Below are positions 42,008 to 51,274 of a DNA stretch of 64,000 nt, one piece after another; position 1 is the stretch's first letter; each line of letters begins with the position of its first letter. Origin of the DNA: Mesorhizobium sp. LSJC280B00 (GTDB lineage Bacteria; Pseudomonadota; Alphaproteobacteria; Rhizobiales; Rhizobiaceae); assembly GCF_000502835.1 (NCBI RefSeq), contig NZ_AYVL01000006.1:128146-192145 (forward strand), read 5' to 3'. Both the position numbers and the translations under genes were made by a program. The notes under the pieces are model-generated. The model had not been told where the DNA came from, did no database searches, and saw only the letters and a list, made by a program, of their open reading frames with translations.

Positions 42008-42857
42008 GACGACCGGTCGAGTTGCGCGCGCACGGAGAAAATCTTCCCGGCGGTTTGGCGCCGCGGTCGGCGCACTGGCACTCTCGCTCGTCGCCGCCGT
42101 TGCCGATGCGCGCGAATTGAGGATCTGCGCCGATCCCAACAACATGCCGTTCTCCAATGCCGCCAGGCGGGGCTTTGAAAACAAGATCGCCGAACTCATC
42201 GCCCGGGAGCTTGGTGCGACTGTTTCCTACACGTGGTGGGCACAGCGGCGCGGCTTCGTCCGCAACACGTTGAAAGCCGGCTTGTGCGATCTTGTGCCCG
42301 GCACGCCCGCCAATCTCGAGATGCTGCGCACGACCGCGCCCTACTACCGGTCTTCTTATGTGTTCGTGACACGCCAAGATGTGCCCGAAATCACGTCCTT
42401 CAACGATCCTCGCCTGCGCGATCTGCACATCGGCGTCCAGCTGATAGGCGATGATGGCGCCAACTCGCCCCCCGTCCAGGCGCTTGGCCGTCGTGGCATC
42501 GTCGGCCATCTCATCGGTTTCCCCGTCTATGGCGACTATTCGGCGCCGAACCCGCCAGCACGCATCATTGAGGCGGTCGCGAATGGCGACATCGATATGG
42601 CCGTCGTCTGGGGACCGTTGGCCGGCTACTTCGGTGCCAGGCAAAAAATGCCGTTGCGGATTACGCCGGTTGCGCCGCGCATCGACGGTCCGCTGCTGCC
42701 GATGATCTACGACATCTCGATGGGTGTGCGCCACGACGACGATGCGCTGCGCAGCGAGGTAGACGCAGCGCTCGCCAAGCACCGCGCCGAGATCGATGCA
42801 ATCCTGGCGGAATATGGCGTGCCTCGCCTCGACGTCGCCGGGGCGGCAGTGCGATGA
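41988..42857 (+). CDS. Periplasmic binding protein of quinoprotein dehydrogenase operon (XoxJ/MoxJ-like)
   Basis: This 289-residue protein has a signal peptide (GALALSLVAAVADA) and an extracellular solute-binding family 3 fold: ELRICADPNNMPFSNA, FENKIAELIARELG, and DIDMAVVWGPLAGYF. In xoxF and mxa operons such proteins assist maturation or activation of the dehydrogenase rather than transport. It overlaps the xoxF gene by 20 bp and the following cytochrome gene by 4 bp, which makes it part of the same unit. Confidence 0.85.
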   Translation: MCSGSLETTGRVARARRKSSRRFGAAVGALALSLVAAVADARELRICADPNNMPFSNAARRGFENKIAELIARELGATVSYTWWAQRRGFVRNTLKAGLCDLVPGTPANLEMLRTTAPYYRSSYVFVTRQDVPEITSFNDPRLRDLHIGVQLIGDDGANSPPVQALGRRGIVGHLIGFPVYGDYSAPNPPARIIEAVANGDIDMAVVWGPLAGYFGARQKMPLRITPVAPRIDGPLLPMIYDISMGVRHDDDALRSEVDAALAKHRAEIDAILAEYGVPRLDVAGAAVR

Positions 42858-43387
42858 ACCGCTGCCTTCCATGCTTGCTGTCGGCGATGCTCGTCCTTGC
42901 CGCTTGCCAGCGTGAGGAACGCGAAACGCGTCCACAGTCGGCGCTCGGCTCGGGCGATCAACCGGCAGCCGTGACGGCCCTCGAGCCGGGCGGCCAACGG
43001 CCGACCTCGTCCGACAACAAGGCCGGCGTGTTCGAGGCCAACGCCTTCCACCTCAGCGAGGGCAAGCGTCTGTTCAACTGGTTCAACTGTTCCGGCTGCC
43101 ATGCCAATGGCGGCGGCGGCATGGGCCCGGCCCTCATGGACCAGAAGTGGCTCTATGGCAGCTCGATCGAAAGCATCCACGCCACGATCAGGGACGGCCG
43201 GCCAAACGGCATGCCGAGCTTCCGCGACACGATCCCGGATGACCAGATATGGGAGCTTGCTGCCTTCGTCCGGGCACTGAGCGGCAACGCACCGTCCTCC
43301 GCCGCGCCGGGCCGCGACGACGACATGATGCCCCATCCATCCGAGAATCGCCTGCCGGACGCCGCGACGCTGGGGAAGTCGCCGTGA
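42854..43387 (+). CDS. Lipoprotein cytochrome c
   Basis: This 177-residue protein starts with a lipoprotein signal (LVLAAC lipobox at residues 14-19) and has one haem site, CSGCH, followed by a Gly-rich segment. A sixth ligand Met may be in NGMPSFRD. It fits the electron acceptor of the XoxF enzyme (XoxG-like), held on the periplasmic side of the inner membrane by lipid. It lies between the XoxJ-like gene and oxidase subunit II with 4-bp overlaps on both sides. Confidence 0.87.
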   Translation: MNRCLPCLLSAMLVLAACQREERETRPQSALGSGDQPAAVTALEPGGQRPTSSDNKAGVFEANAFHLSEGKRLFNWFNCSGCHANGGGGMGPALMDQKWLYGSSIESIHATIRDGRPNGMPSFRDTIPDDQIWELAAFVRALSGNAPSSAAPGRDDDMMPHPSENRLPDAATLGKSP

Positions 43388-44400
43388 GCCGCGGTGTCTG
43401 GACGATGTGCTGGTGCACGGCCTGCATCCTGCTCCTCGCAGGATGCAGCGGCTGGCAATCCGCGCTCGACCCAAAGGGCCCGGCCGCGAACGAGCTCGCA
43501 TGGCTGATCTGGTTCTTCACAGCACTCTGCACGGTGGTCTGGCTTCTGGTGATGGCCGTGCTGATCGTGCCATTGGCCCGGCGCCCGGCGCCGGTCGGCG
43601 ATCCGCTTGTCCTCGACGCTGCCGCCGAGCGCAGCAAGATGCGAATTGTCGTCGCCGCACTCGCCGCTACCGCCCTGATCCTGGTCGGCCTTACGCTGCT
43701 GAGCTACTTCGCTAACCGGACGCTCGCTGCTATCGGCTCGGATGCGGCGCTGACGATCCGGGTGACCGGGCATCAATGGTGGTGGGAGGTGCGCTACGAA
43801 AACGACCAGCCGAACCGCATCCTGACGACCGCCAATGAAATCCACATCCCGGCGGGCGAGCCGGTGCGGCTTGTGGTGACCTCGACCGACGTTATCCATT
43901 CCTTCTGGGTGCCGAACCTCTCGGGCAAGCTGGACGTCATTCCAGGCCACGAGAACGTTCTCGATCTGAAGGCGGACAAGCCCGGCGTCTATCGCGGGCA
44001 ATGCGCCGAGTTCTGTGGCGCACAGCATGCCAATATGAGCACCTTCATCATCGCCGAACCTCGGCCCGTCTTCGATGCCTGGCTGAACGATCAGCTGCGG
44101 CCGGCGGCCGCCCCCGTGTCGGCCGAGGCCAAAACCGGCCACGACCTGTTCCTCAAACGGCCATGCGTGATGTGCCACAAGATCGGCGGCACCATCGCCG
44201 GCGGCACGGTCGCCCCAAACCTCACCCATATCGCAAGCCGGCAAACGCTCGCTGCCGGCACGCTGACAATGAGCCGCGGCAATCTCGCAGCCTGGATAGC
44301 CAATCCGCAGGGGATCAAGCCAGGCGCCCACATGCCCGTGGTGCGACTGGACGGGGACGAACTGAATGCGATCGTCGCCTATCTCGAGGGCCTGAAATGA
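43384..44400 (+). CDS. Cytochrome c oxidase subunit II, caa3-type (with C-terminal cytochrome c)
   Basis: This 338-residue subunit has a lipoprotein-like signal (LLLAGC), two transmembrane helices (about residues 40-62 and 85-108) and a cupredoxin domain with the CuA ligands CAEFCGAQHANM. A C-terminal haem-c domain follows with CVMCH. The added cytochrome domain is typical of caa3 oxidases. The start is GTG 43384, overlapping the preceding stop; a longer reading upstream is antisense shadow. CuA receives electrons and passes them to subunit I. Confidence 0.92.
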   Translation: MSRGVWTMCWCTACILLLAGCSGWQSALDPKGPAANELAWLIWFFTALCTVVWLLVMAVLIVPLARRPAPVGDPLVLDAAAERSKMRIVVAALAATALILVGLTLLSYFANRTLAAIGSDAALTIRVTGHQWWWEVRYENDQPNRILTTANEIHIPAGEPVRLVVTSTDVIHSFWVPNLSGKLDVIPGHENVLDLKADKPGVYRGQCAEFCGAQHANMSTFIIAEPRPVFDAWLNDQLRPAAAPVSAEAKTGHDLFLKRPCVMCHKIGGTIAGGTVAPNLTHIASRQTLAAGTLTMSRGNLAAWIANPQGIKPGAHMPVVRLDGDELNAIVAYLEGLK

Positions 44401-46364
44401 GCAGCGCCCGTGAGCGTCGGCTCGCCGGCGAGGGAGCAGCGGCCGGCAAAGGAGACCTGGCCCCCGAGCGCGACGGTCCTCGCGATACCAGCCTCGACGA
44501 CTCCAGCCTTGACCGCTGGCTGGCGCGGACATGGCAGACGGCGCCGGGCATCATCGGTGCGCTCTCGAGCGTCGACCACAAGATTGTCGCGCGGCGCTAC
44601 CTGATCACCGCTTTCGCCTTCCTATGCCTCGGTGGCCTCAGCGCCGTTGCCATGCGCATCCAACTGTCGGGGCCGGAGCGCGGGCTGATCGGGCCCGACC
44701 GCTACAACCAGCTGTTCACCATGCATGGCGTGACGATGATGTTCCTGTTTGCGGTGCCGATCGTTCAGGCGACCGGCATCTACCTCGTGCCGCTGATGGT
44801 CGGCACCCGCAACATCGCCTTTCCGCGCCTCAATGCATTCAGCTTCTGGATTTATCTCTCCGGTGGCCTCTTCGCCTGGGTGTCGTTTGCTCTCGACATG
44901 GCGCCCGACGTCGGCTGGTTCTCCTACGTGCCGCTGTCCGGTCCTGAATTCGGGCCAGGCAAGCGTTCCGACGTGTGGGCGCAGATGATCACCTATACCG
45001 AAGTGTCATCGTTGGCGGTCGCGGTTGCCACCATCGTCACCGTGCTGAAGCAGCGTGCGCCGGGCATGTCGCTGGACAAGATTCCGCTCTATGTCTGGGC
45101 GATGCTGGTCACCTCCTTCGTCATCGTGTTCGCCATGCCGGCGGTCATGATCACGTCGACGTTCCTGATCCTCGACCGCCTGGTCGGCACCCATATCTTC
45201 AATCCCGCCGAGGGCGGCGACGTATTGCTGTTCCAGCACCTGTTCTGGTTCTTCGGCCACCCCGAAGTCTACATCATATTCCTGCCGGCTACCGGCATGG
45301 TGTCCTCGATCATCACCGCTTTCGCCCGGCGTCCGGTATTCGGCTATCTGGGCATGGTACTGGCCTTGATCGCGGTCGGCTTTCTGTCGTTCGGCCTGTG
45401 GGTTCACCACATGTTCGCAACCGGTCTGCCCAAGCTCGGCGCGAGCTTCTTCACCGCCTCGAGCATGCTGATCGCCATCCCGAACGGGCTGCAGATCTTC
45501 TGCTGGCTGGCGACATTGTGGGACGGACGCCCGATAATCAGAACGCCGCTGCTGTTCGTGTTCGGCTTCTTCTTCACGTTCGTCGCGGGCGGCCTGACTG
45601 GGGTGATGCTGGCGTCGGTGCCATTGGACCTGCAAGTGCACGACACCTATTTCGTGGTCGCGCATTTCCATTACGTGCTGATCGGCGGGTCGGTGTTCCC
45701 GCTGCTCGGCGCGACCTATTTCTGGTTCCCCAAGATCACCGGCCGGATGATGAGCGAACGTCTCGGACGCTGGCACTTCTGGCTTGCCTTCCTAGGCTTC
45801 AATGCGGCGTTCTTTCCGATGCACATTGTCGGCCTGTGGGGCATGCCGCGGCGGGTCTACACCTATCCGGTGGAACTCGGCTGGGGCAACATCAACCTGT
45901 TCATCACAGCCGGCGCGGTCATCCTGTTCCTAAGCTTCGTTCTGTTCACTATAAACCTGGTGTACAGCGCCTCGAGGGGCGCCCCGGCCGGGGACAATCC
46001 CTGGAATGCCGGCACGCTGGAATGGGCGACGAGCTCTCCACCGCCGAGCTATAATTTCGCTCGGATCCCGGTGGTTACCCACGCCGAGCCGCTCTGGGCC
46101 GAACGTGACACGCTGCCTGTCGCGACCGGGCTTCGCGTCGACGCGCGCGAACTTGTCATTTCGACCGTGGCAGAGGCGCATCCAGATGTGCGCGAGAAGT
46201 CGGCGACGCCGTCGATCTGGCCATTGTTCGCCGCGCTCGCCGTCGGCGCCACCTTTCTCTATTCGATCTTCAGCCCGTGGGCGGTGGTCTGGGGAGCCGG
46301 GCCGATCGCCATCACTTTGATCGGTTGGTTCTGGCCGAAAGGCGATCCGGAGGATGAGGAATGA
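44397..46364 (+). CDS. Cytochrome c oxidase subunit I
   Basis: This 655-residue haem-copper oxidase subunit has twelve or more helices. Haem a ligands are in FTMHGVTMMF and AHFHYVL, the CuB ligand and Tyr-His crosslink in FFGHPEVYIIF, and the CuB pair in WVHHMF. The first 60 residues are hydrophilic and extra. The C-terminus adds two more hydrophobic segments (residues 605-650) before DPEDEE, as in oxidases with a fused extension. The HPEVY Glu marks a subunit of the A type. Its ATG overlaps the coxB stop. Confidence 0.93.
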   Translation: MSSARERRLAGEGAAAGKGDLAPERDGPRDTSLDDSSLDRWLARTWQTAPGIIGALSSVDHKIVARRYLITAFAFLCLGGLSAVAMRIQLSGPERGLIGPDRYNQLFTMHGVTMMFLFAVPIVQATGIYLVPLMVGTRNIAFPRLNAFSFWIYLSGGLFAWVSFALDMAPDVGWFSYVPLSGPEFGPGKRSDVWAQMITYTEVSSLAVAVATIVTVLKQRAPGMSLDKIPLYVWAMLVTSFVIVFAMPAVMITSTFLILDRLVGTHIFNPAEGGDVLLFQHLFWFFGHPEVYIIFLPATGMVSSIITAFARRPVFGYLGMVLALIAVGFLSFGLWVHHMFATGLPKLGASFFTASSMLIAIPNGLQIFCWLATLWDGRPIIRTPLLFVFGFFFTFVAGGLTGVMLASVPLDLQVHDTYFVVAHFHYVLIGGSVFPLLGATYFWFPKITGRMMSERLGRWHFWLAFLGFNAAFFPMHIVGLWGMPRRVYTYPVELGWGNINLFITAGAVILFLSFVLFTINLVYSASRGAPAGDNPWNAGTLEWATSSPPPSYNFARIPVVTHAEPLWAERDTLPVATGLRVDARELVISTVAEAHPDVREKSATPSIWPLFAALAVGATFLYSIFSPWAVVWGAGPIAITLIGWFWPKGDPEDEE

Positions 46365-46966
46365 AACAGCGTCCTGTCGCCGATCTTTCCAAACTCCCGA
46401 CCTTCGGGATCGGACCGCGCAGCCCGACCTGGTGGGGCACTCTCGCCTTCATGGCGCTGGAAGGCACCGGCTTCGCGCTCGCCGCAGGCACCTATCTTTA
46501 CCTCGCCTATCTGTCGCCCAAATGGCCATTGGGCGTGCCGCCGCCCAACCATTGGCCGGGCACCATCGTCACGCTGTTGCTGCTCGCCAGCGTGGTGCCC
46601 AATCACATACTGAACCGCTACGCCGAAGCCTGTGCCATGGTGCCCGTGCGCATCGGCCTGATCGTCATGTCGCTGCTCGGCATCGCACCGCTTGTCGTGC
46701 GGTGGTTCGAATTTCCGGCCCTCAACATTTATTGGGATACCAATGCGTACGGCTCGATGCTGTGGGTCCTGCTCGGCCTTCACACAACGCACCTGATTAC
46801 CGACGTCGGCGACACGATGGTGCTGACGGTCCTGATGTTCACGCGCCATGGCTATAGCGGCCGGCGTTTCGGGGACGTTGGCGACAACGTCTTCTACTGG
46901 GATTTCGTGGTCGCGACCTGGATCCCGATCTACCTGTTGATCTACTGGATGCCGAGGCTTGACTGA
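46361..46966 (+). CDS. Cytochrome c oxidase subunit III
   Basis: This 201-residue membrane protein has about five helices. It has WWGTLAFMALEGTGFALAAGTYLYL, LLGLHTTHLITDVGDT with the conserved HxxH, and FYWDFVVATWIPIYLLIYW. It is shorter than mitochondrial-type subunit III, as is usual for oxidases of this group. The ATG overlaps the end of subunit I by 4 bp. Confidence 0.87.
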   Translation: MKQRPVADLSKLPTFGIGPRSPTWWGTLAFMALEGTGFALAAGTYLYLAYLSPKWPLGVPPPNHWPGTIVTLLLLASVVPNHILNRYAEACAMVPVRIGLIVMSLLGIAPLVVRWFEFPALNIYWDTNAYGSMLWVLLGLHTTHLITDVGDTMVLTVLMFTRHGYSGRRFGDVGDNVFYWDFVVATWIPIYLLIYWMPRLD

Positions 46967-46967
46967 G

Positions 46968-47309
46968 ATGCGTGCGCTTCGCTTGGGCACATCATGGGGC
47001 GGGCTGTTGTCCGGGCCTTTGGCCTGGGCGATGTCGACGCAGCTGAATTATGCGTTCGTGGAGTGGCAGTGCGCCCACGATATTCCCGTCATACCGGTCA
47101 TTGCGCTGGTGCTGACAGTGCTGGCCTTGCTCGGCGGCGTGCTTTCGTGGCGGGCGCGACAGCAAGGTGGCGCCGCCTTTAAACCGGATCGTACGCGCGG
47201 CACCGAGCATTTCGTCGCCAATATCGGCATTCTCAGCGCGGTGCTGTTTGCGCTGGTAATCGTCATGCAAGGCGCGGCTTCGCTCATTGTTGACGGCTGC
47301 CTACGATGA
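46968..47309 (+). CDS. Small membrane protein of the oxidase operon
   Basis: This 113-residue protein has three hydrophobic segments (about 10-28, 42-62 and 88-108). It begins at ATG 46968, one base after the preceding stop, and ends in a 4-bp overlap with the CtaG-like gene. It may be a small oxidase subunit or assembly factor. I do not recognise the family; a Cys in QCAHDIP and another in the C-terminal DGCLR are notable. Confidence 0.7.
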   Translation: MRALRLGTSWGGLLSGPLAWAMSTQLNYAFVEWQCAHDIPVIPVIALVLTVLALLGGVLSWRARQQGGAAFKPDRTRGTEHFVANIGILSAVLFALVIVMQGAASLIVDGCLR

Positions 47310-48190
47310 GCTTCGACGCGCTCTTCTCGACCTCGATCTGCTACGGTGCCGGCGCCCCGCAGGCCGGCTGGACGCTGGCGTTGCCGATCACGCTGCCGCT
47401 AACCATGGTCGCACTGCTTTACGCGGCAGGCGCCTTTCGGCTGTGGCGGCGGAGTGCCCGCAGCCGCCCGTTGCGGTTGCGGCAAGCCCTGCTGTTTGCG
47501 ACCGGCTGGGCCATTTTGGCGGCAGCACTGGTCAGTCCGCTCCATGCATTGGGTGAGCGCGTTTTCACCGCCCACATGATCGAGCACGAGCTGTTGATGG
47601 CGGTGGCGGCACCCCTGCTGGTCGCCTCCCGTCCGGCGGCGGCGATGATGTGGGCATTGCCGACCAAGCTGCGGCTGGCATTTGGCGCAGCCGGGCAGGC
47701 GAAGGTGCTTCGAACCGTTTGGGCCGCCGTCAGCCGCCCTCTAGCCGCGACCTTCCTGCACGGCGTCGCGATTTGGGCGTGGCACGTTCCGGCGCTGTTC
47801 GAGGCGGCGCTTGCACAGGGTGTCCTGCATTATGCGCAACATGCCAGCTTCTTTGGTACGGGGCTGCTGTTCTGGTGGGTGCTGCTGCCGCGTTCAGGCC
47901 GCGAACAAGCCTACGGCAGCGCAGTCATGCACCTCTTTTTCACCTCGCTGCACACCGGCCTGCTCGGGGTGCTGCTGCTGGTCTCGCCAAGGCTGTGGTA
48001 CCCGGTAAACGCAGCCGGCGCGGAATTGTGGAGCCTTAGCCCGCTCGAGGACCAGCAGCTCGCCGGCTTGGTGATGTGGGTTCCGGCCGGCCTGATTTAT
48101 GGCGGAGCCGCGTTGCTGCTGGCCGGTCTGTGGATTCGCTCAAGTGGACAGAGAAGATGGGAGGCGTCGCATGCGCTCCAGGCTGTCTAA
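47306..48190 (+). CDS. ctaG: Cytochrome c oxidase assembly factor, CtaG (Caa3_CtaG) type
   Basis: This 294-residue polytopic membrane protein has His-rich segments typical of caa3_CtaG proteins: FTAHMIEHELLMAVAAPLL, WAWHVPALFEAAL, HYAQHASFFGTGLLFWW and HLFFTSLHTGLLG. They probably carry copper for CuB of subunit I. It follows the structural genes directly and overlaps the final cytochrome gene by 20 bp. It is not related to the mitochondrial Cox11-type CtaG. Confidence 0.87.
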   Translation: MSFDALFSTSICYGAGAPQAGWTLALPITLPLTMVALLYAAGAFRLWRRSARSRPLRLRQALLFATGWAILAAALVSPLHALGERVFTAHMIEHELLMAVAAPLLVASRPAAAMMWALPTKLRLAFGAAGQAKVLRTVWAAVSRPLAATFLHGVAIWAWHVPALFEAALAQGVLHYAQHASFFGTGLLFWWVLLPRSGREQAYGSAVMHLFFTSLHTGLLGVLLLVSPRLWYPVNAAGAELWSLSPLEDQQLAGLVMWVPAGLIYGGAALLLAGLWIRSSGQRRWEASHALQAV

Positions 48191-48740
48191 GCTGGTCATT
48201 GGTGCCGGGACGGCAATTGCCGTGCTGGCCGCAGCTTGGGCGGCGCTGACGTTGTGGCCGGAGCGGCTCGTCAGGGTCGCGCATAAGACGGACAATGCCC
48301 CTGGCAGCATCGGCGTGCGCGCAACATCGCGCTTCACTCCGTCCGGACCCATCCTCGGCGCCGCGGCAATTGTCGTGCTTGTTGCAGCCCTGGCCGGGAT
48401 CGCGTTGTACTTCGAGCAAAGCCGTCGAGTGGAGCAGAAGGCCGACAATGCAACCGGCGGTGTTGGCGCCCGCGCCATACCAATCATCATGGCCAATGGC
48501 TGTGCCGGATGCCACACGATCACCGGCGTGCCCGGCGCGCAGGGACTGGTCGGTCCACGCCTCGACGCCAGCTTGGCCACCCGGGTCTATATCGGCGGCG
48601 TATTGTCCAACAACCCGCGAAACATGGTCCGTTGGATACGCGCCGCAAGAGAGATCAATCCGCACACGGCAATGCCTTCGACCAGAATTTCCGAGCAGGA
48701 GGCGCGGGATATCGCGGCCTATCTCTATTCGCTGAAATGA
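48171..48740 (+). CDS. Membrane-anchored cytochrome c
   Basis: This 189-residue protein has an N-terminal transmembrane helix, a further hydrophobic stretch at about 80-100 and one haem-c site (NGCAGCH). The sixth ligand is likely Met in AMPSTR. GGGAGG precedes ATG 48171. It closes the operon and is well placed as an electron carrier between XoxF or quinol pathways and the oxidase. Confidence 0.85.
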   Translation: MRSRLSKLVIGAGTAIAVLAAAWAALTLWPERLVRVAHKTDNAPGSIGVRATSRFTPSGPILGAAAIVVLVAALAGIALYFEQSRRVEQKADNATGGVGARAIPIIMANGCAGCHTITGVPGAQGLVGPRLDASLATRVYIGGVLSNNPRNMVRWIRAAREINPHTAMPSTRISEQEARDIAAYLYSLK

Positions 48741-48779
48741 AAGTCATCGCTCATCCCGGCAGCTGCACGCGGCCTGTCT

Positions 48780-49253
48780 TCACCAGTCGATCGCAGGCCG
48801 AGTGATCATCAGCCAGAAAATCCCGAGTACCGCGGCGAAGGCGGGGAAGCCGAAGGCGAACCACAGCCAGAAGAGCCGATGATAGCGCGGCGGCAACGGC
48901 GCGCCTGCAGCGGCGGCTTGCGATGCCAGCTTGCGCATCTGCATTTGCATCCAGACGACCGGGAGCCAGAACATTCCGGTGAAGATATAGAGCGCGATCG
49001 AAAGTACGATCCAGCCCTCCGACAGCGAGTAGCCTGCCTGCCAGGCGAGCGCGGCTCCGGTCAAAGGCTGCGCGACCACGGCCGTCGCGGTGAAAAGGAA
49101 GTCGGCGACGACGACGATACGCGCCACGGCCGCAACCGTCGCGGCATTGCCGGTCCTGTGGGCGAGCAGCATGAAGAAAGCGATACCGGCGCCGGTACCA
49201 AGCAGCACGGATGCGCCGATGACATGCAGAAATTTCAGCAGGAAATAGAGCAT
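48780..49253 (-). CDS. DUF2269-like membrane protein
   Basis: This 157-residue protein has four hydrophobic segments and begins MLYFLLKFLHVIGASVLLGTGAGIAFF, the DUF2269 signature. Its function is unknown. The ATG at 49253 overlaps the stop of the epimerase-DoxX gene, so the two are coupled. It is convergent with the oxidase operon. Confidence 0.8.
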   Translation of the reverse strand: MLYFLLKFLHVIGASVLLGTGAGIAFFMLLAHRTGNAATVAAVARIVVVADFLFTATAVVAQPLTGAALAWQAGYSLSEGWIVLSIALYIFTGMFWLPVVWMQMQMRKLASQAAAAGAPLPPRYHRLFWLWFAFGFPAFAAVLGIFWLMITRPAIDW

Positions 49254-50539
49254 CAACGCTCCTCCAGCACTGCCAAGGCCACAAAGTGCAGCACCAGGAT
49301 CGGCAACACCTTGAGGAACGGCCCAAGCGGGTCGTTCCACAGATCGGGGCTCAGGAGGCTTCCGACGACCAGGTAGAAGAGCGAGAGCGCGATGCCGCCA
49401 TAGAGGCCTTTTCGCGTCGCTGGCCGCCAGGCTAGGAGCGCGCCGACGGCGATGTCGGCAAGAGCACCGGCTATCACGGTCGGCGCCGACAAGATGCCAG
49501 CCCCCGTGCTTTGCATCAGCTCGATGCCACCGTTATAGCCGGTGGTCAGCGACACAATACCCGTCACGATCCAGAAGAAGGGCAGGACGACGAAGATCGC
49601 AGGCTTGATGAAATACAGCCGGGCAAACCATTTTTCCTGCACCGTTGCCGGATTGAGCGCGAGGAGGCCCGCCAGGGTTTGCGGGCGTATGCCGGTCGCG
49701 GCGGTCCAGTCCGAGGGATCTCCAACCGCTCCTCGGGCGATCTCTCTGGCCGCGTTGGTGCGCATCGGTGGACGCCAGCCGAACATCGCGGCAAGGTCGC
49801 CGAGGCGGTAGAGAAGCCTTGCAACAGCCGCCGGCAAGACAAACCTGGCTGCAGGAGCCCAGCCGAGCCATCGGCGATAGCTGCCGACGACCTCGTCCAT
49901 GCTCAGCTGTTCGGGACCGACAAGTTCCAACACGACGCGAGACGGACTGTCGGGATCGAGAAGGAAGACGACTGTTGAGACCACATCGTCGAGTAGTACC
50001 ACCTGGAGCCGGCCGGTGCCGGGCATGGACGGTAGCACCGGCAGCGAGGCGAGACCCCTAAACAATGCGCTGGCCCCAAACACCGGCCGGCCGAGCACCA
50101 CGGACGGGCGCAGGATCACCCAATCCAGATCAAGCGCCATAAGCGCTTGGTCGCCGGCCAGTTTCGTCGCCGAGAATGCCGAAGGCTGCGCCCGATCGAC
50201 GCCTATCGCCGAGAAGTGGATTACCCGGGCAACCCCTGCCCGCGCACAGGCGAGGAAGAGTGCTGCCGCCGCATCGCGATGGACTTCGCGCGTCTTTTCG
50301 CGAGGGCTGTCCTGCAGGACGCCGGCACAATTCACGACGGCGTCGACACCCCTGAGATGCGGTAGCCAGTCTTCGGGCTGCAGCGCCGCCGCCATGTCCA
50401 GCACCAGCAATTGATAATTGCCGGCCCGGTTTGCGCCGGGGCTGCGGACCAATCCGATCACCTCATGCCTTTCGGAAAGAAGGCGTGCCACGACGGAGGC
50501 ACCGATCAGGCCGGTGGCGCCGGTAACCAGGACTTTCAC
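49253..50539 (-). CDS. NAD-dependent epimerase/NmrA-type SDR fused to DoxX-like membrane domain
   Basis: This 428-residue protein has an atypical SDR part (LVTGATGLIGASVVARLL, residues 1-290) joined to four hydrophobic helices of the DoxX_3 kind (residues 310-425). The fusion is known in proteobacteria and is likely membrane-bound redox or quinone related. The SDR catalytic YxxxK is replaced by FSATKLAGD, with Lys kept. The start has no strong ribosome site. It is the fifth gene of the reverse operon. Confidence 0.83.
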   Translation of the reverse strand: MKVLVTGATGLIGASVVARLLSERHEVIGLVRSPGANRAGNYQLLVLDMAAALQPEDWLPHLRGVDAVVNCAGVLQDSPREKTREVHRDAAAALFLACARAGVARVIHFSAIGVDRAQPSAFSATKLAGDQALMALDLDWVILRPSVVLGRPVFGASALFRGLASLPVLPSMPGTGRLQVVLLDDVVSTVVFLLDPDSPSRVVLELVGPEQLSMDEVVGSYRRWLGWAPAARFVLPAAVARLLYRLGDLAAMFGWRPPMRTNAAREIARGAVGDPSDWTAATGIRPQTLAGLLALNPATVQEKWFARLYFIKPAIFVVLPFFWIVTGIVSLTTGYNGGIELMQSTGAGILSAPTVIAGALADIAVGALLAWRPATRKGLYGGIALSLFYLVVGSLLSPDLWNDPLGPFLKVLPILVLHFVALAVLEER

Positions 50540-50573
50540 TGGACCCCATTCTCCGACGGCGGGAAAGTATCGT

Positions 50574-50912
50574 TCATTCCGGTTTATCGCCCTCGATACT
50601 CCCCTTCATACCGGAAAGTTCTTCCGTCGTGCATAACAACCGCGGCCGCGCCGGGTCGGAGATGTCGAGCTTGTCCCAGGGAATGCGGTACACGCTGTCG
50701 CGACTGCGCAATCGAAAGACGTCGAGGACCGCAATGCCGATAGCCGAAGCGGACAGACGCTCGAAGGCCGCGTAGATGCCGACATGGTACTCGGTGACCA
50801 CCAGGTCGTCGCCATCCGGTTCGGCGCGTATCTCCTCGATACGGCCGATGCTTTTGCCGTGCGAAAGCACATTCCTGCCAGCCAATTGCTCAAGATTGAC
50901 GGTGGCCATCAT
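50574..50912 (-). CDS. PRC-barrel domain protein
   Basis: This 112-residue protein has a PRC-barrel-like fold: GRNVLSHGKSIGRIEEIRAEP, TEYHVGIYAAFERL and the SVYRIPWDKLDIS end. It overlaps the preceding PRC-like gene by 4 bp. PRC-barrel proteins bind other proteins or RNA-processing and photosynthetic partners. Two such proteins behind a transporter-like gene suggest an assembly or regulatory role. Confidence 0.7.
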   Translation of the reverse strand: MMATVNLEQLAGRNVLSHGKSIGRIEEIRAEPDGDDLVVTEYHVGIYAAFERLSASAIGIAVLDVFRLRSRDSVYRIPWDKLDISDPARPRLLCTTEELSGMKGSIEGDKPE

Positions 50913-51274
50913 CCAGCTCCCGGAATACGCCCAATGACATGATCGCGCAGCCAGTCCTGCCAGTCGAAAATCGCCGTTTCGCGGACGTCGATATCGAACT
51001 CGATGTCGACGCCGATGTCGCGCACCTTGTTCCAGGCGATGCGGTGCGGCTCGGCATGGCGCTTGCCGCCGAGCCTTGCCGCAACCCGCGCCATCCAGCG
51101 CCCGGGTCGCTCGCCAAGCCGACGCCCCAGCGTGATCGAGCCGAGCTCGACCGCAACGATTTTAGGCGGCTCGCCTGGCCTGAGCTCGGCCACCAGCCCG
51201 TCGACCTTGCCGATCTTGACCTGCTCGCGGTCGACTACTTGCTTGTCCAGGATGTCGCGCAGCAACTTCATCAC
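50909..51274 (-). CDS. PRC-barrel-like protein
   Basis: This 121-residue protein has ILDKQVVDREQVKIGKVDGLVAEL and HRIAWNKVRDIGVDIEFDIDV, the two halves of a PRC barrel. An insertion of basic residues lies between (ARVAARLGGKRHAEPH). The ATG overlaps the Nramp-like stop by 4 bp. It is distinct from, and probably partner of, the next protein in the operon. Confidence 0.72.
   Translation of the reverse strand: MMKLLRDILDKQVVDREQVKIGKVDGLVAELRPGEPPKIVAVELGSITLGRRLGERPGRWMARVAARLGGKRHAEPHRIAWNKVRDIGVDIEFDIDVRETAIFDWQDWLRDHVIGRIPGAG

Noticed and set aside
43153..44532. 459-codon minus-strand open frame over oxidase subunit II
   Set aside because: Antisense shadow of cytochrome c oxidase subunit II, whose CuA and haem motifs are unmistakable.
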